NCBI RefSeq assembly: GCF_021155765.1
Contig: NC_060107.1
Coordinates: 12,138,501-12,202,500, forward strand
Reading direction: 5' to 3'
Source: Diprion similis
Taxonomy: Eukaryota; Arthropoda; Insecta; Hymenoptera; Diprionidae
DNA: 64,000 nucleotides
Within the stretch, counting starts at the first letter, position 1; every line of letters begins with the position of its first letter. Positions 22,109 to 33,748 of the stretch are shown one piece after another. A program made the position numbers and the translations under genes. The notes beneath the pieces are model-generated. The model ran no database searches. It had not been told where the DNA came from and saw nothing but the letters and a program-made list of their open reading frames with translations.

Positions 22109-25100
22109 CTACTTGACAAAAAGTAGAAAAATAATTCCTATTATCAATGAAAGGGTTTTCATTTTCTCGAAGCTGCGTCACGCTCTTCAAGCAAAACACG
22201 TCCGAGATTTATTTCGTCACGTAAATACAATTAATTTACCACACAATCGACGGTGATGCAAGCCTTCAGTACGGATAACATGTTTCGCTGCAGTATTACT
22301 CACGTAAGGTTTCATTCCCTCTGAATGAATTCACTTGTTTTTACTTCTTTTAATCCTTTATTTGATTCTCCAAAATCAGTGTGGTCTCGAACTTCAGTTA
22401 TCAAAATTAGGATACTTTTTTAGAATCAAAAATGTTCAAACAAGTCGTAAAAATACAAACTTTTGCACTGTATTTCAGCAGTATATAAATCAATTCAGTT
22501 TACTGGAAATACCATCAAGTATGATCAAAATCTTTTCTCGTCGAAATTCTCTTTTATTCATAAAATGCTTCCTTTATTTTTCAGAAAATTTTTTCTTATC
22601 GCATTATTTTATTCGTTTCATAGCAATTTGTATGAAAATTTTCTATGTATTTCGTATAAATATATATGTCAGACGTCAACGTATGTTTAGGCATACGTTC
22701 AAAGAAAACAGGAAATGGCATGTGAAGTCACGTAAATTTCGGATTTTAGCATCCATCCGTTTTCAAAATCATAGCTATAGTTTGACAGGTCAGACAAACA
22801 GACTAGCCGGTATTTTTCTAAAAATCTGTTTTTCGGAGACTAGATATCGGGAAACATGAAGATTCGTTGAAATCAGAAAAAGTAATTTTTGACCGAAACC
22901 AACACTTTTCTTGTATCACCATAGATGATGAAAAGTAGAAACGACAACATGTGATCGATACCGTAGGTAGCCCATTTTGTGAATGATGCAAAATAAATTC
23001 TACAAATTACTGACCAGTATCAGGATATTTCCAAAAAATTGTGAAATCTCTGGCTTTGATACTGCATGATGCATCTGCAGAATATCCTTCATTTCCAACC
23101 GTCATATTGACCTAAGCAGCACAAAATGTAGAATTCCGAATGGACTAGGTTCAGCTAATAACACCAATTGGATTCACACACAGTCCACTTCTTGCACAGT
23201 GAACATCGAGGAACAAACTGAGCTGTGCTTGGCCCCGGTTATATATTATAAGTCTTCAGAATAATCGTAAATTAAATTGTTCAGTCAGGCAGGTACGTGT
23301 CTTGTATATTCTCAAGTACATAATATTGGCCGTGAGCAGAGAGTGGAATAGTGCAATCAATAGCACGGTATACCAACAGCCATGAAAGTAGAAGACCTTC
23401 GTCAAGACGCGACGAGGATGTGACAGACGTTTCAATAGTCAAAAGTAGATGATCATTATATTTGCATTTTGAGTAACTGTAAAAACTGGCCCATCCTTGG
23501 CCATCATTTTGTCCAACCGTCAATCTAGTCGTACGTCGAATCACCCAAGCACAACAATTTTTTCTTTATCAATCACGCGAACGTTCACCCCACTGTCACA
23601 TAGCGTAGTCGCAAGGTTAAACTGTATTCGGTAATCATTGTAAATTAAATTATATTAATTTGAATGTATTTCACGTACACCATAGTCATGTTGAGCCGGT
23701 AATCAAGCCTTGGATTCATCACTGTCATCTACGCTGTGCATGAAATATCATCATCTATCTTTGGAATTGCCAAAATGACCAGCGATCTTGCAGGAAGATA
23801 AAGAAACGATAAGCATGATGTTTGAGTTCATGGTTGGATTCTTGTGACTCTGTTTTTGACCTTGGCGATTTGCCTACTAATCTTGTTTACGCCTTTGCAA
23901 CTTTTTTGCGTTATTTTCGATGCGACAGAAGGTCTGGCAAGGAGCACATGCAACCAGCAACGGTACCAGTTGTGATAACGTCGTATCGCTCATTGCATAT
24001 TTCTGGCCCCCGGCGTCAGTTGTGTGGACCTAAATATAGAGTGACACTGAAGGATTAATCTGCTGAATAAATGAATGGTACTTTGATGGCGTGAGGGGCC
24101 CACCGCATCCTGGGGTAATCCAGGGAGTCAGAGGGACTCGCCATTCTAGGGCAGTCAAGCTCACTAAGCGAGCCGAATTATCTGCTCACCTCGCCGCTAG
24201 CTGGTGTGTCTATAAATCTGGCGTTAGGTGCTACGGATTTCTCAAATTTTCCAAGTTTCACACACACTTTCGTTCCGAAGACCGTTAAGGTACGTCCAAA
24301 ACACCTATTTGAAGTATGTAATTATTTGACATATTCTGAACCCGTTAAGGACAATGGAAAAAGAATAGATCCAGCGAAGCTGCAATTTTAGTAATCAAAG
24401 CTTGTGCGCGTTGTAAAGAACAACTATAGAATTCAAAATTGCCAAATGTAATGTGCAGAATTAATGACACGTTTTATGTTTGTGAATAACTGTCTCTGGA
24501 TCGGGCGGTGGTATTGTAACACAATTGGCACAATACAATGAACAGTGAAATAGCTGCACAATTGCGAAAGTTGCTACGTGTTAATGGCACAAAAATATTC
24601 AGCTTGCAATTGTAAGAACAGCCGAAGTAACCGGTAACTGAAGTTTATTGTGTACCGAAAAAATTCTTGTGCCAATTTTCAAGTAGATCAAAATAACGAA
24701 AAGAACCAAAGAATTTTTTGCCGAGGATGTAAAATAGATTCTTACACGAATATACAAAACTAAAAGAATACTGAATCCATCGCGTGTTTCGAGTGAATTA
24801 GAGCAAGGTTAATAGCCAGAAAGAGATTTTTTAAAGAGGCGAAGGTACGCAAACACCGCGTTGCAATGTTCCCCGGAAGAGGCTCGTTGTTCGTTCGTTT
24901 ATCCGTCCATCACAATTTATGCAGACCCTATTCTCAATCCAGACACTCCCAGCCAGTACGCAGCATCCAAAACCCAGATCGAAAGCTAAAACAATTTTCA
25001 AAATTTGTCACCCAACCCTCTAACTGTGCACAATTATTTGAACTCTGCTTCTGGCATTAAAAGTTTACACACGATTACTTCCGATAAGAATTAACATGTG

Positions 25101-25311
25101 AAATGCTTGTGCTTCTAAAAATTGTGCCTACTGTAAATATTGCTTGACATAAATAACTAGTTCGTTACAACATTGGAATTCTGTCACGAAATCCATGCTT
25201 GCAAAATGACTTGAAAATTCACAGAAGTAACGATTATGCCTGTAAAAGTTCGCACACCAACATTTTTCAGCACAATGGCGTGAGTATAAACTATCTGTAA
25301 ACACAACAGTC
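22109..25311. other. Intergenic, P450 cluster to GABA transporter
   Basis: No gene is recognised in 3.2 kb. The longest open stretch, 22335-22859 (plus), has biased composition and no domain. The missing first exon of P450 copy 4 and the 5' UTR and promoter of the GABA transporter should lie here. Somewhat GC-richer sequence occurs at 24080-24210. Confidence 0.55.
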
Positions 25312-28300
25312 ATGCCGTCGTTAAGTGACTCTGGGGGTCGAAACCGGGTGGATAGAGCTACGAGTCCACTTCCTCGAAGACCAGCTGTGGATCCAGTTCA
25401 GGAGTTGAAGGCACTTTTCGCCGAGCCATCATTGAGGCTATCCAACAGCGGGAAGGACCATGATTCTCGCACAGACGGTATTCAGTGTCTCGAGACGATC
25501 GAGGTATCAGCAGATGAGGATCTTCCAGAAAGAGGTAGCTGGAATAGCAAGGTACAAAATTCCGCTGTCTAGTTAACCGATTAATAATCGTTTATTCATA
25601 TGAATGGAAGATTAGCGCAAAAAAAAAATTATGTCCACGTAGCACGCAATATTTCAGAAAACTCGTTACGGTTTTAGATAGTTATTGTAGCTGCAAGGTT
25701 GCAAAAATATTACAAAGTACAATTGCTGTATTATACTTTATGGCCAACTAGCAGCCCGTTATGGCTTTGCCCATGAATATTTCCAAATGCTTCTTGTGGC
25801 AAAACTGTTAGACATAAACATGCTGATGTTCCAGCGGATTTTTTTTGCTTGTAGAGCTCATCGAGGCTTCGAAAAGAATCTTAAACATTTCTTTCCTCTA
25901 TCTGTAAAAGTTTAGTCTCCATTCGCATAAGTTTGTGACCCCGTTTCGACTTGGCTCTTACAAATATCGCTGTATCTTCAAAGCTATTGCAAGCATGTGT
26001 GTATTTCAAAACTTTAGAAGACACGTGACTGCAGCTAACTTTCTGTAACATTTCTAAGTTTAGAAAGTTATTTTACTCTAATATACCTGAAATATTTCGA
26101 ACTTAACAAAGTTACTTATTGCTGCCATATTTCTGAAATATCCTGAACTTCGCGAAGTTCTTGTTTTACTGCAATGTTCAGAGCATATTTCGAACCTGAC
26201 GAAGTTACTTTTTGTTGCAATATTTCTGAAATATTCTAATTCTCGCAAAGTTATTATTTTGCTGCAATGTTCACAGAATATTTCAAGCGTTGGAAAGTTG
26301 CGATACTGCAATGTTGGAATATTTCCAACTTTGCAAAGTAACGCTGTTGCTACGTGTATTTAAAATAAGTTAAACTTTGCAAAGTTACAATGCCACATTG
26401 TGCCTGTCTGTAATATTGGGTGCTACGTGAGCTTGACTATCAAACCATAGAGAGCATTTATAGGCGGGAATTAAGCAGTTGATCATACTAATAAGGTGGC
26501 TGGACACACGGGAGATTAAGTGATTCGTTGGACGTGTCATTCTCGAAGGCGCCATCAACACACGACGCGATAACGTAGTAAACTCGATTGCACGTGATTG
26601 GCCAACTTACAACTCGCCGGATTGTACTCACGAGACGACGATCATCCAATTACTTTTCGCATAAATGATCATCTTCCTCTGCGAAGAAATTACGTATAAA
26701 TATAGACCCTAATTCAAGTAATAACAATTTCACCGTTTGGCTTACAGATAGAGTTCATCCTGTCAGTCGTAGGCTTAGCCATTGGCCTCGGTAATCTATG
26801 GCGTTTTCCATACTTGTGCTACAAGAATGGGGGCGGCGCTTTCATGGTCCCCTATTTCATCGCCTTGGCTCTTGCTGGTGTGCCCATGTTCTTCATGGAA
26901 CTGTCACTCGGTCAGATGATGACTGTAGGCGGTCTCGGAGTTTTCCAAATTGCTCCGATATTCAAAGGTCTACGGACTTTTTTTCGAGCTAGTCAAACCG
27001 TTATGAATTTTTATTTCTAAACTGTGCTGAATATTCAAACAACGATTGGCTTTCAGGAATTGGTTACGCTGCCTGCGTTCTCTCCTGCTGGACAAATGTC
27101 TATTACATAGTAATCCTCGCCTGGGCCTTATTTTACCTACTTGCATCTCTGCGGTCTGGTGGGTTACTATGATTTTTATCATGCTCTGAGTTCGATAATT
27201 AATTTTTTTTCGTGATTTCGACAGACGTCCCTTGGAGATCCTGCGATAACTCCTGGAATACTGGGTACTGCATAAAGCCCATAGATCGTTTGGATGCTGA
27301 CTGCTGGTCCAGCGGCCAAGAGACGATATGCAACACCCCAATAGGCAACGTGACAGCAACCTTGCTCAAGGATCCGGTAAAAGAATTTTGGGAGTAAGTT
27401 TTTGTCTTTTTGTTAGCATCTTTGTCGTATCCATCATATTCAGAATCTGATGACTGTTTTGAGAATCATGCGTATAGTTCAAAATATCCAGAAATAATTT
27501 ATGAGTACGAGTTAGTAATCGGACCTTCGATAACCGTATTGTCCTTTTCAAAGGCGGCGAGCACTACAAATTTCAGAAGGTATTGATCACGTCGGCGGAG
27601 TTAGGTGGGAATTAGCAGGAACGTTGGCTGTCGTATGGATCATGTGCTATTTTTGCATTTGGAAGGGCGTCAAGTGGACGGGAAAAGTAATATTAACCTT
27701 TTTTATATCATGCAGTTAACGTCCACTATCTTACGATGGTCCTTACACAGCATGCAATATTACAGAAGTATTTCTATACATTTTCACATCTGAATTGCAA
27801 TTCCAACGTCGCAGGAATAACCCAGCAACAGTTTTTTAATTTCTATATGCCGCCAAAAAAGTTACGGTATAAGAAATTACAGAAACATTGCTCTATGTGT
27901 TCGAAATCCTCAATTCAATTGAAAAGTTTTAATATTTCCGAAATATTTTAAACTTTGCGGAATATGTCGCAGTTGCAATGTTACTTTTTTACTGCTTGCT
28001 GTCTAGGTCAGATATTCAATTCACAAATATCCACCGTAAAACTTGAACTTCCGCATTCTTTTCGTTTTGTTCTCCAGGTTGTCTATTTCACTTCACTTTT
28101 CCCTTATGCCCTGCTGGCCGTTTTACTGGTGAGAGGTCTGACTTTGCCGGGGGCCATGGAAGGTCTCAGGTACTACGCCACACCGAATCTGTCAAAACTT
28201 GGCGAGCCTGAGGTGAATACTAATCCTAGGAGCCGCATGATCTAAATCGAGAATAACGCTCTGACGTTAATTACACGCAATTATCCAGGTAGTTTAACAG

Positions 28301-30478
28301 GGTCTTCCCGGTGTAGTTACTTTCTATGTTAAATACAATTCCCAAGAACGTACGCCTCTGATCGACGTATTTTGAATTGTGAACTTTGATCCTTTCCACT
28401 GATTGTTAATCTGAATACCTCTACAAACATATTTCAATCCTTGCCCATTGTTCAGGTCTGGATCGATGCTGTTACACAAATTTTCTACTCCTACGCCTTG
28501 GGTGTCGGTGCACTGATTGCTCTTGGCAGTTACAACAAGTTCAACAACAACGTCTACAAGTAAGTCAGAATTAGGAATCACTCTTATTAACCAATAGGAA
28601 CGCTTATAAAAACCGATCAATCAACAATATCCCATCAATTATCCTCCTTGGAACAATAAAAAAAAAAAAAAAAAAAGAAAATGATCGAACTCTTCACTCA
28701 TCTTCAACAGGGATGCGTTACTAGTGTGCACAATAAATTCCGGCACTAGTATGCTGAGTGGAGTTGTGATATTCTCAGTGGTTGGCTTCATGGCCCACGA
28801 ACAACAAAAGCCTGTTGCAGACGTTGCAGCATCAGGTATAACGATTTCGAAACATACTAACTTCAAATCAAACTCGCACAAAAACGTCTGATCTTGTTAA
28901 ATAATTGTAATTCAAGCAACTTAACAACGACTTTTGGAACAGGTCCTGGCCTCGCGTTTTTGGTGTATCCTTCAGCAGTGCTACAATTACCTGGGACGCC
29001 GATATGGTCCTGCCTGTTCTTCTTTATGCTGATTCTCATCGGTTTGGATAGTCAGGTACGTAAATGTGAATTATGTAGATTTATCCATGATTCAAGATAA
29101 GCTAGGCTTTCTGTTATAGAGAAAAGATGACTTGATAACTCATCTCTTTTACAGTTTTGCACGGTTGAAGGGTTCATTACCGCCGCAGTTGACGAATGGC
29201 CTCGACTGCTGAGAAAGAGAAAAGAAATGTTCATAGCACTTGTGTGTTTCCTCTCTTACCTCATCGGTCTCTCTTGTGTTACTGAAGTTAGTGTAACTAA
29301 ACTTCTTGATTATAATAACTCATCTTCATCGATTTGGTATAACGATAAGGACGCGATTTAATTCCAGGGTGGAATGTACGTATTTCAATTGCTGGATTCG
29401 TACGCGGTGAGTGGATTCTGTTTGCTATTTCTGATGTTCTTCGAATGTATTGCGGTCTCATGGGCCTTCGGTGTGAACCGTTTTTACGACGGGATTCGGG
29501 ATATGATTGGATACTACCCTTGCTTTTGGTGGAAGATATGCTGGACAGTCACGACACCAGCCATCTGCATTGTGAGTGGAGACCTTTGCTTCTTTCAAGA
29601 ACACATTTTCACGGCAAATTCGCCTTTTTCAGGGTGTTTTCACTTTCAACGTGATCAAATTCGTCCCGGTCAAATACCTCACCTACGAATATCCGTGGTG
29701 GAGTCATTTGTTGGGCTGGTTAAGCGGCCTATCCTCCATGCTCTGCATACCTGGTTACATGATTTACATCTGGTGTGTAACTCCGGGAACCAGGAGAGAG
29801 GTAAATAGAAATGTGAATTAGCCACACTGTTTGAAACAAAAGTCAGGACAAGAAGTAAATCAGTTCAAAAAATGTTCCGCAGCATAATTTGTTCCAATGA
29901 CGGTAAGCATGACTGAACCCTGCTGAAAATGTTCATGTGATAAATCATTAACTATATAATTTTTGATGTAATTTATCTGGTGATTCGCGTTTCTGTAATT
30001 CATTAGTGATTTTCTATGTATTTTTCTCGAATTTACAAGCTAAATCACGTTACGAACGACACGTTGATTTCGGTCCTAAACATTAGAATCTGACGAATGT
30101 AATTAGTTTGAACTATCTGATTACATGATCTTTTATCAAATCGTTTGTAGCTTGTGGTATCCGTATTTGTTCTGAATCAGTTCAGTAAATATAGTATAGA
30201 TATTATTTCATTCCTGCTGATCATCATTGGCTCAAATAACATTATTGGAAATTTTTTTAAAGTTTTTATTTCTCTCCTGTCGACTTTTGATTCAGACGAT
30301 GCAGCCCATTTGTGATAACATATTTGTAACTAGGAGGAGATAACGTGTAACCACGTTAATATGTTTAATTGATTTTCAGAAATTCCGAAAACTAGTGAGA
30401 ATCGACGATGACATTGCTACGCTTCGAAAAAAATTAAATCCGACAAAATTTGTTACAGTGAACAAGAGTCAGTTTTAG
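25312..30478 (+). CDS. Gat: Sodium/chloride-dependent GABA transporter (SLC6 family, 647 aa)
   Basis: Plasma-membrane symporter that clears GABA using Na+ and Cl-. Exons: 25312-25551, 26748-26967, 27057-27158, 27225-27393, 27554-27686, 28078-28212, 28456-28559, 28711-28835, 28943-29055, 29155-29286, 29368-29571, 29633-29800 and 30380-30478, total 1944 nt, frame intact, ATG at 25312. The cytosolic N-terminus (about 80 residues, Pro/Ser-rich) precedes TM1, [18 protein letters not shown]3 has [11 protein letters not shown], the second extracellular loop has four cysteines and an NVT glycosylation site, and TM6 has [17 protein letters not shown]. Further on are [20 protein letters not shown] and [19 protein letters not shown]. 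The order and loop signatures fit GAT-type rather than monoamine or inebriated-type carriers. TM6 has Ala where rat GAT-1 has Gly297. Intron 1 contains a transposon-like element. Confidence 0.94.
25636..26429. mobile_element. Non-autonomous element with CACGTAGCAC terminal repeats
   Basis: The left end reads CACGTAGCACGCAATATT and the right end, in reverse complement, CACGTAGCACCCAATATT. Together they make a terminal inverted repeat of about 22 bp with two mismatches. Inside, from about 26030 to 26400, are six or so degenerate units of 60-70 bp built on TGCAATGTT...AATATTTC...GCAAAGTTAC. No transposase frame and no obvious target duplication are seen. It occupies most of the first intron of the GABA transporter. 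Confidence 0.7.
27735..28010. repeat. Related TGCAATATT-type repeat in transporter intron 5
   Basis: It starts CAGCATGCAATATTACAG and ends near TTGCAATGTTACTTTTTTAC followed by GCTTGCTGTC. The interior contains AATATTTCCGAAATATTT. Composition matches the element at 25636-26429, but its terminal CACGTAGCAC is missing. Confidence 0.5.
28658..28676 (+). repeat. Poly-A run of 19 near a splice acceptor
   Basis: Nineteen A end about 34 bp before exon 8 of the GABA transporter. The usual pyrimidine-rich acceptor tract (CTTCACTCATCTTCAACAG) is intact. Confidence 0.85.
30170..30310 (+). repeat. Dispersed repeat fragment (family shared with 57150-57270)
   Basis: ATTGGCTCAAATAACATTATTGG through TTTATTTCTCTCC to TTTTGATTCAGACGAT parallels 57200-57265, with weaker relatives near 50440 and 53395. 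It lies in the last intron of the GABA transporter. No ends or coding frame are visible. Confidence 0.55.
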
Positions 30479-30520
30479 TATTACAGATTTTTTTTAATTC
30501 TAAAATAATGGACTGTGTAG

Positions 30521-30526
30521 AATAAA
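30521..30526 (+). terminator. Candidate poly(A) signal of the GABA transporter
   Basis: AATAAA 43 nt after the stop codon. Confidence 0.5.
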
Positions 30527-31077
30527 TGACGTGTTATGCAGCAGGGATTCAGCTCAATTTATTCGCTAATATTAGTATTTGTATCCACGCATATGATGTA
30601 TATAGAAAGCAAAGGCAAAGGCCAGAAAGGAGAGCTCTGCATTTTTCTTGGAAACCAATTGAATAAAATTATATGACCAAGGTACTGTCAAGGATCCAAA
30701 AAATTTCCTTTTCTATGTTTTTATTATTCAGGAATGAAAATACTATGTGTGTATAAAATAATTCAATTATACAATATGTATGATAATATTTAAGAATACA
30801 TATTACTATATATTATACAGTATAACGTGCACGCGACTGAAATATGTATTCTTTTTTTCCAGTCTTCACCAACAAGGTGAATTAGTTATAGTATAATCAG
30901 ATGTAAAAAAGAAAATGATGATATACTCATTCCTCCGTTTGCAAATCAACCATTTTCATTGGATTATTATTAAATACATTGTTTTACATATAATATAAAT
31001 ATACAAATCTGAATTGTTGATAAATCGCTAATGAAGCACCATTTAAACATAACAACAAAGTACGTGGAAAAGCTGAA

Positions 31078-31965
31078 TCAATTATTATCTTTATTTTGCA
31101 TTTCTTTGATTTTGTCAATCAATATTTGTTTCCACTGTTCCTCCGACACACTGTTTGCCCATTCTGGAATTGCAGTTGTAGGTAGCATGAAGGACGCCAT
31201 TGCAGTTTTGACTTGATCAATTTTATCTTCGTCTAAGTCTATGTCACACTGATTGGACCGAGAAGACCAGACTTCTAAGGTCTCTGGTTCGCACGCCTAT
31301 AAATTATCATTCGTTATTATGTCAAGTAAACATGTTTTTTTCTTTGATGTTATTGAGTATGTTATTGATCGAAAAATCAAGAACGCAGTGGGGCAAGATT
31401 ATCCAAAAGTTATGAAGAACATTAGGTTCACTGCATCCCACATCATGTTACTAAACTTTTACCTCTAGTTCGTTTCTTGCCGGTACAGATGAAGAAATGT
31501 GGTTGGTGTCCAGTGAAGTTGATAACCACTCCTCATCCTGCATGAGAGAATACATGAACGAAATTTTATTGTTATTAACATTATAGGAAAATTCATTTTC
31601 TAGTGTAACTTTTCAGTAATTATTTGTGACTCTCCGAATTTCAAACGCTTAATTGAATTCAAACTATTTCCAGTTTCTAAGTACGATTACATACTCCCAA
31701 AATGAAAATTCATGACCAATTTGATGAACAGATCGACTGTAATACTTGAAAGCGCAAAAAGCACGAATGAAAGAAAATGAGAGACCTCATCGTCGTCCAG
31801 CATCGGATCACTGTCAAGAGGTACTTGAGAAAGAGGCATGTAACCGCCTAGATCAGGATCTTCGTCTTCGCTGTCAGACTCTATGGCAGCTGCTGCTCCA
31901 ATGTTAAGATCTGGAGCATTGAGGTTCTCCTCTACCGGCTCCTGAGTTGGTTCAGGAGACATCAT
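31078..31965 (-). CDS. MEA1: MEA1 (male-enhanced antigen 1) homologue, 157 aa
   Basis: Small acidic protein of unknown biochemical role, conserved in animals. Three exons: 31786-31965, 31463-31537 and 31078-31296, total 474 nt. The start is MMSPEPTQEPVEEN, with a second Met directly following. An acidic stretch SDSEDEDPDLGGYMPLSQ comes near residues 30-47. The C-terminal MEA1 signature is clear: VKTAMASFMLP, IPEWANSVSEEQW and a lysine-rich tail. The exon 1 donor reads GAGGTCTCT, which is weak, but the frame continues exactly into the next exon (DDDE then DEEW). It is on the strand opposite to the GABA transporter, tail to tail with it, separated by 0.6 kb that shows AT-rich sequence only. Non-coding 5' exons may exist upstream. 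Confidence 0.88.
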
Positions 31966-32660
31966 TTAACTCTCGCACGTTCGAGTATCCCAACGAATGA
32001 ATTAGGACTATAAAATGTAGGATGTAAGTTATAATGTGTCGTAATTTAGAACTCTGAGAGGCATGAATAAACTTCTAAGCTCGTTATGAATACCTGCGAA
32101 TCAAAACAGCTTGAATATTAGATACTTCCGTGTTTAATTTTTGCTTTTCTAATTTTCAGGCATTTAGTTACAATCTGAATCTTTCGTAGTGCTTTTCTCT
32201 GGAGTGAAAATGTAGGAAGAAGAAGATTTCGAATTTAATTTCCTCGTAAGCTTAGCGAATGGTTTCAAAGTGAAGAAAATAACGAAGCAATGACGAGTCA
32301 CGATGTTATGTGAATTTCGAATGCTTTCAAGAATGCTGTGTGCTGTTTATAACACGTACAACCCTTCTCGAATTCATGTTTTGCAATTATTCACATACAT
32401 TGTATGTACATATTTACAACTAAGTTTCTAACCTAATTGACGAACAACATTATTGCATTGTTGAATTTGATCGTCTAATTACTAACATTGAATAAAGTAG
32501 ACAAAAAAAAGAATGATATTTCAAGGTGTTGAAAATAACTTAAGAATAACTTACGCTGTATTAATCACTGGATATAACGGCGCTGTCAAATTGTTTTTGA
32601 CGTTTGACAGCTCAAGCGATACGCATTGACGTTCTGGCGTTTTTATGTCTCCGGTAACTG

Positions 32661-32670
32661 GCGCCCTCTG
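32661..32670 (-). promoter_or_regulatory. CTCF-like half motif upstream of MEA1
   Basis: The minus strand reads CAGAGGGCGC, the conserved 3' ten bases of the CTCF core, about 700 bp upstream of the MEA1 ATG. The 5' part of the motif is not a match. Confidence 0.25.
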
Positions 32671-32989
32671 ACACGAACTAAATTTGACAAACTAATTTTG
32701 AATAGATGCTTTCGGTAATAACCGATACGACCTTACTGTCAGGAAGGTTGGCAATAAACAAATTAAATTACATTTAATTAGAGTCAGTTGATTGTATCTC
32801 AGCTTATTACTAAAACTATACAATTTACTTGGCGAATTACACTCAAGTTTCGCTCGAATGATAACTGTGTACTACAGCCACTTCATACATTTTTCATCCT
32901 TAATTTCATCCTTAATTAATGGTGACGCTGTTGAAAAGAGGGAAAAGTTTTTCGCCGCTCGTAAAAATGTTTTCGGTGATCTGGATAGT

Positions 32990-33340
32990 AATGATAGCGA
33001 GACCAGTTGATTAAATACCAATTAGAAGCTAAGAAACTTTTGTCTGAAGTAACTTGCAGACTACGAAGACGCGAAAGTCTTATATAAACCTAGGTTTGCA
33101 CAAAAAAGTCGAAACGATTTAACAAAAATCAAAATCGGATTATTGTTTTATTGAATATTTGTTTGGGGCTGATTTATCAGAAAAATTGCGAAACGTGAAA
33201 TCGCTTGAGAAGGTCGAATTGTCTTTGAAGCCCTTAGCTCCGATTAAACAGCCTTTTTTTGCCAGCTTCTGCAACGGGAAATTTGCGAAGCCCAATGCAA
33301 TCAAAAATCAAACATTTTCAGAAAACCCAGGTTCCGCATC
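32990..33340 (+). pseudogene. Degraded retroelement gag-like fragment
   Basis: A frame containing FGADLSEKLRNVKSLEKVEL, together with LEAKKLLSEVTCRLRRR in a neighbouring frame, resembles the gag-like leader ORF found next to reverse transcriptases in arthropod genomes. It contains a stop and frame changes. No reverse transcriptase, protease or terminal repeats are seen. Recognition is from general memory of such proteins and is tentative. Confidence 0.3.
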
Positions 33341-33437
33341 GTGCTCAGGACGGTGCATCAAACCTGCCACAAAAACAGTAACGATGGGTGCAGAACTGTT
33401 GGCGAGTGTAGTAGCAGTAAATGGGGGGGGGTAAAAC

Positions 33438-33748
33438 GATTGCGAAAATTAGACCAGCAGCAATACTGTGGTTGTAACGGTTGAAATGTTGTCGCACCTC
33501 GGGGCTCGGATATACCGATCGACCACCAGAGGGCGGGGCTTCGCAAATGCCGATTGCTTAAATCCAATTGAGGAGCTTCACTTGTTTTCGAAGCGTTGCC
33601 GGAGTCGGTTCGGTAAGAGCGTTTGGGCAACGGGGATTGTAAGCATTGATTGATGAGACCTTTTCATGGGCATGGTCTATAAGGGCTATACCTAATGGTT
33701 TACAAAAAAAATAAAAATTAGGGCTTTCGATTATCGCGTTGCCGAAGG
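33438..33748 (-). repeat. Dispersed repeat, copy 2, carrying a CTCF-type motif
   Basis: Reverse-complement counterpart of 4770-5000. It holds CCACCAGAGGGCGG at 33523-33536 on the plus strand and has about 70 bp extra near 33655-33725. The flanks also include a short G run (33422-33431). Confidence 0.75.
33523..33536 (+). promoter_or_regulatory. CTCF-type core motif
   Basis: CCACCAGAGGGCGG, identical over 14 bases to the motif in the first repeat copy, in opposite chromosomal orientation. Function is inferred from the motif only. Confidence 0.45.

Noticed and set aside
22109-22199. N-terminal extension of P450 copy 4 as read-through from 22199
   Set aside because: The frame opens at a GTG, not ATG, and crosses a good splice acceptor. 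The extension has no anchor-like sequence.
22335-22859. 174-codon open frame upstream of P450 copy 4
   Set aside because: Composition is Phe/Ile/Arg-rich and irregular, no domain and no start context or splice support. Likely chance in AT-rich DNA.
23589-23638. Possible first exon of P450 copy 4 ending ACAGTGGGGTGAACG, like the exon 1 ends of copies 1-3
   Set aside because: The only ATG gives the wrong phase for the 22108 acceptor, and the right phase contains stops. At best a relic.
31686-31785. Read-through of MEA1 exon 1 past its weak donor (VSHFLSFVLF...)
   Set aside because: The extension is hydrophobic and unlike MEA1, while splicing to 31537 restores the family sequence.
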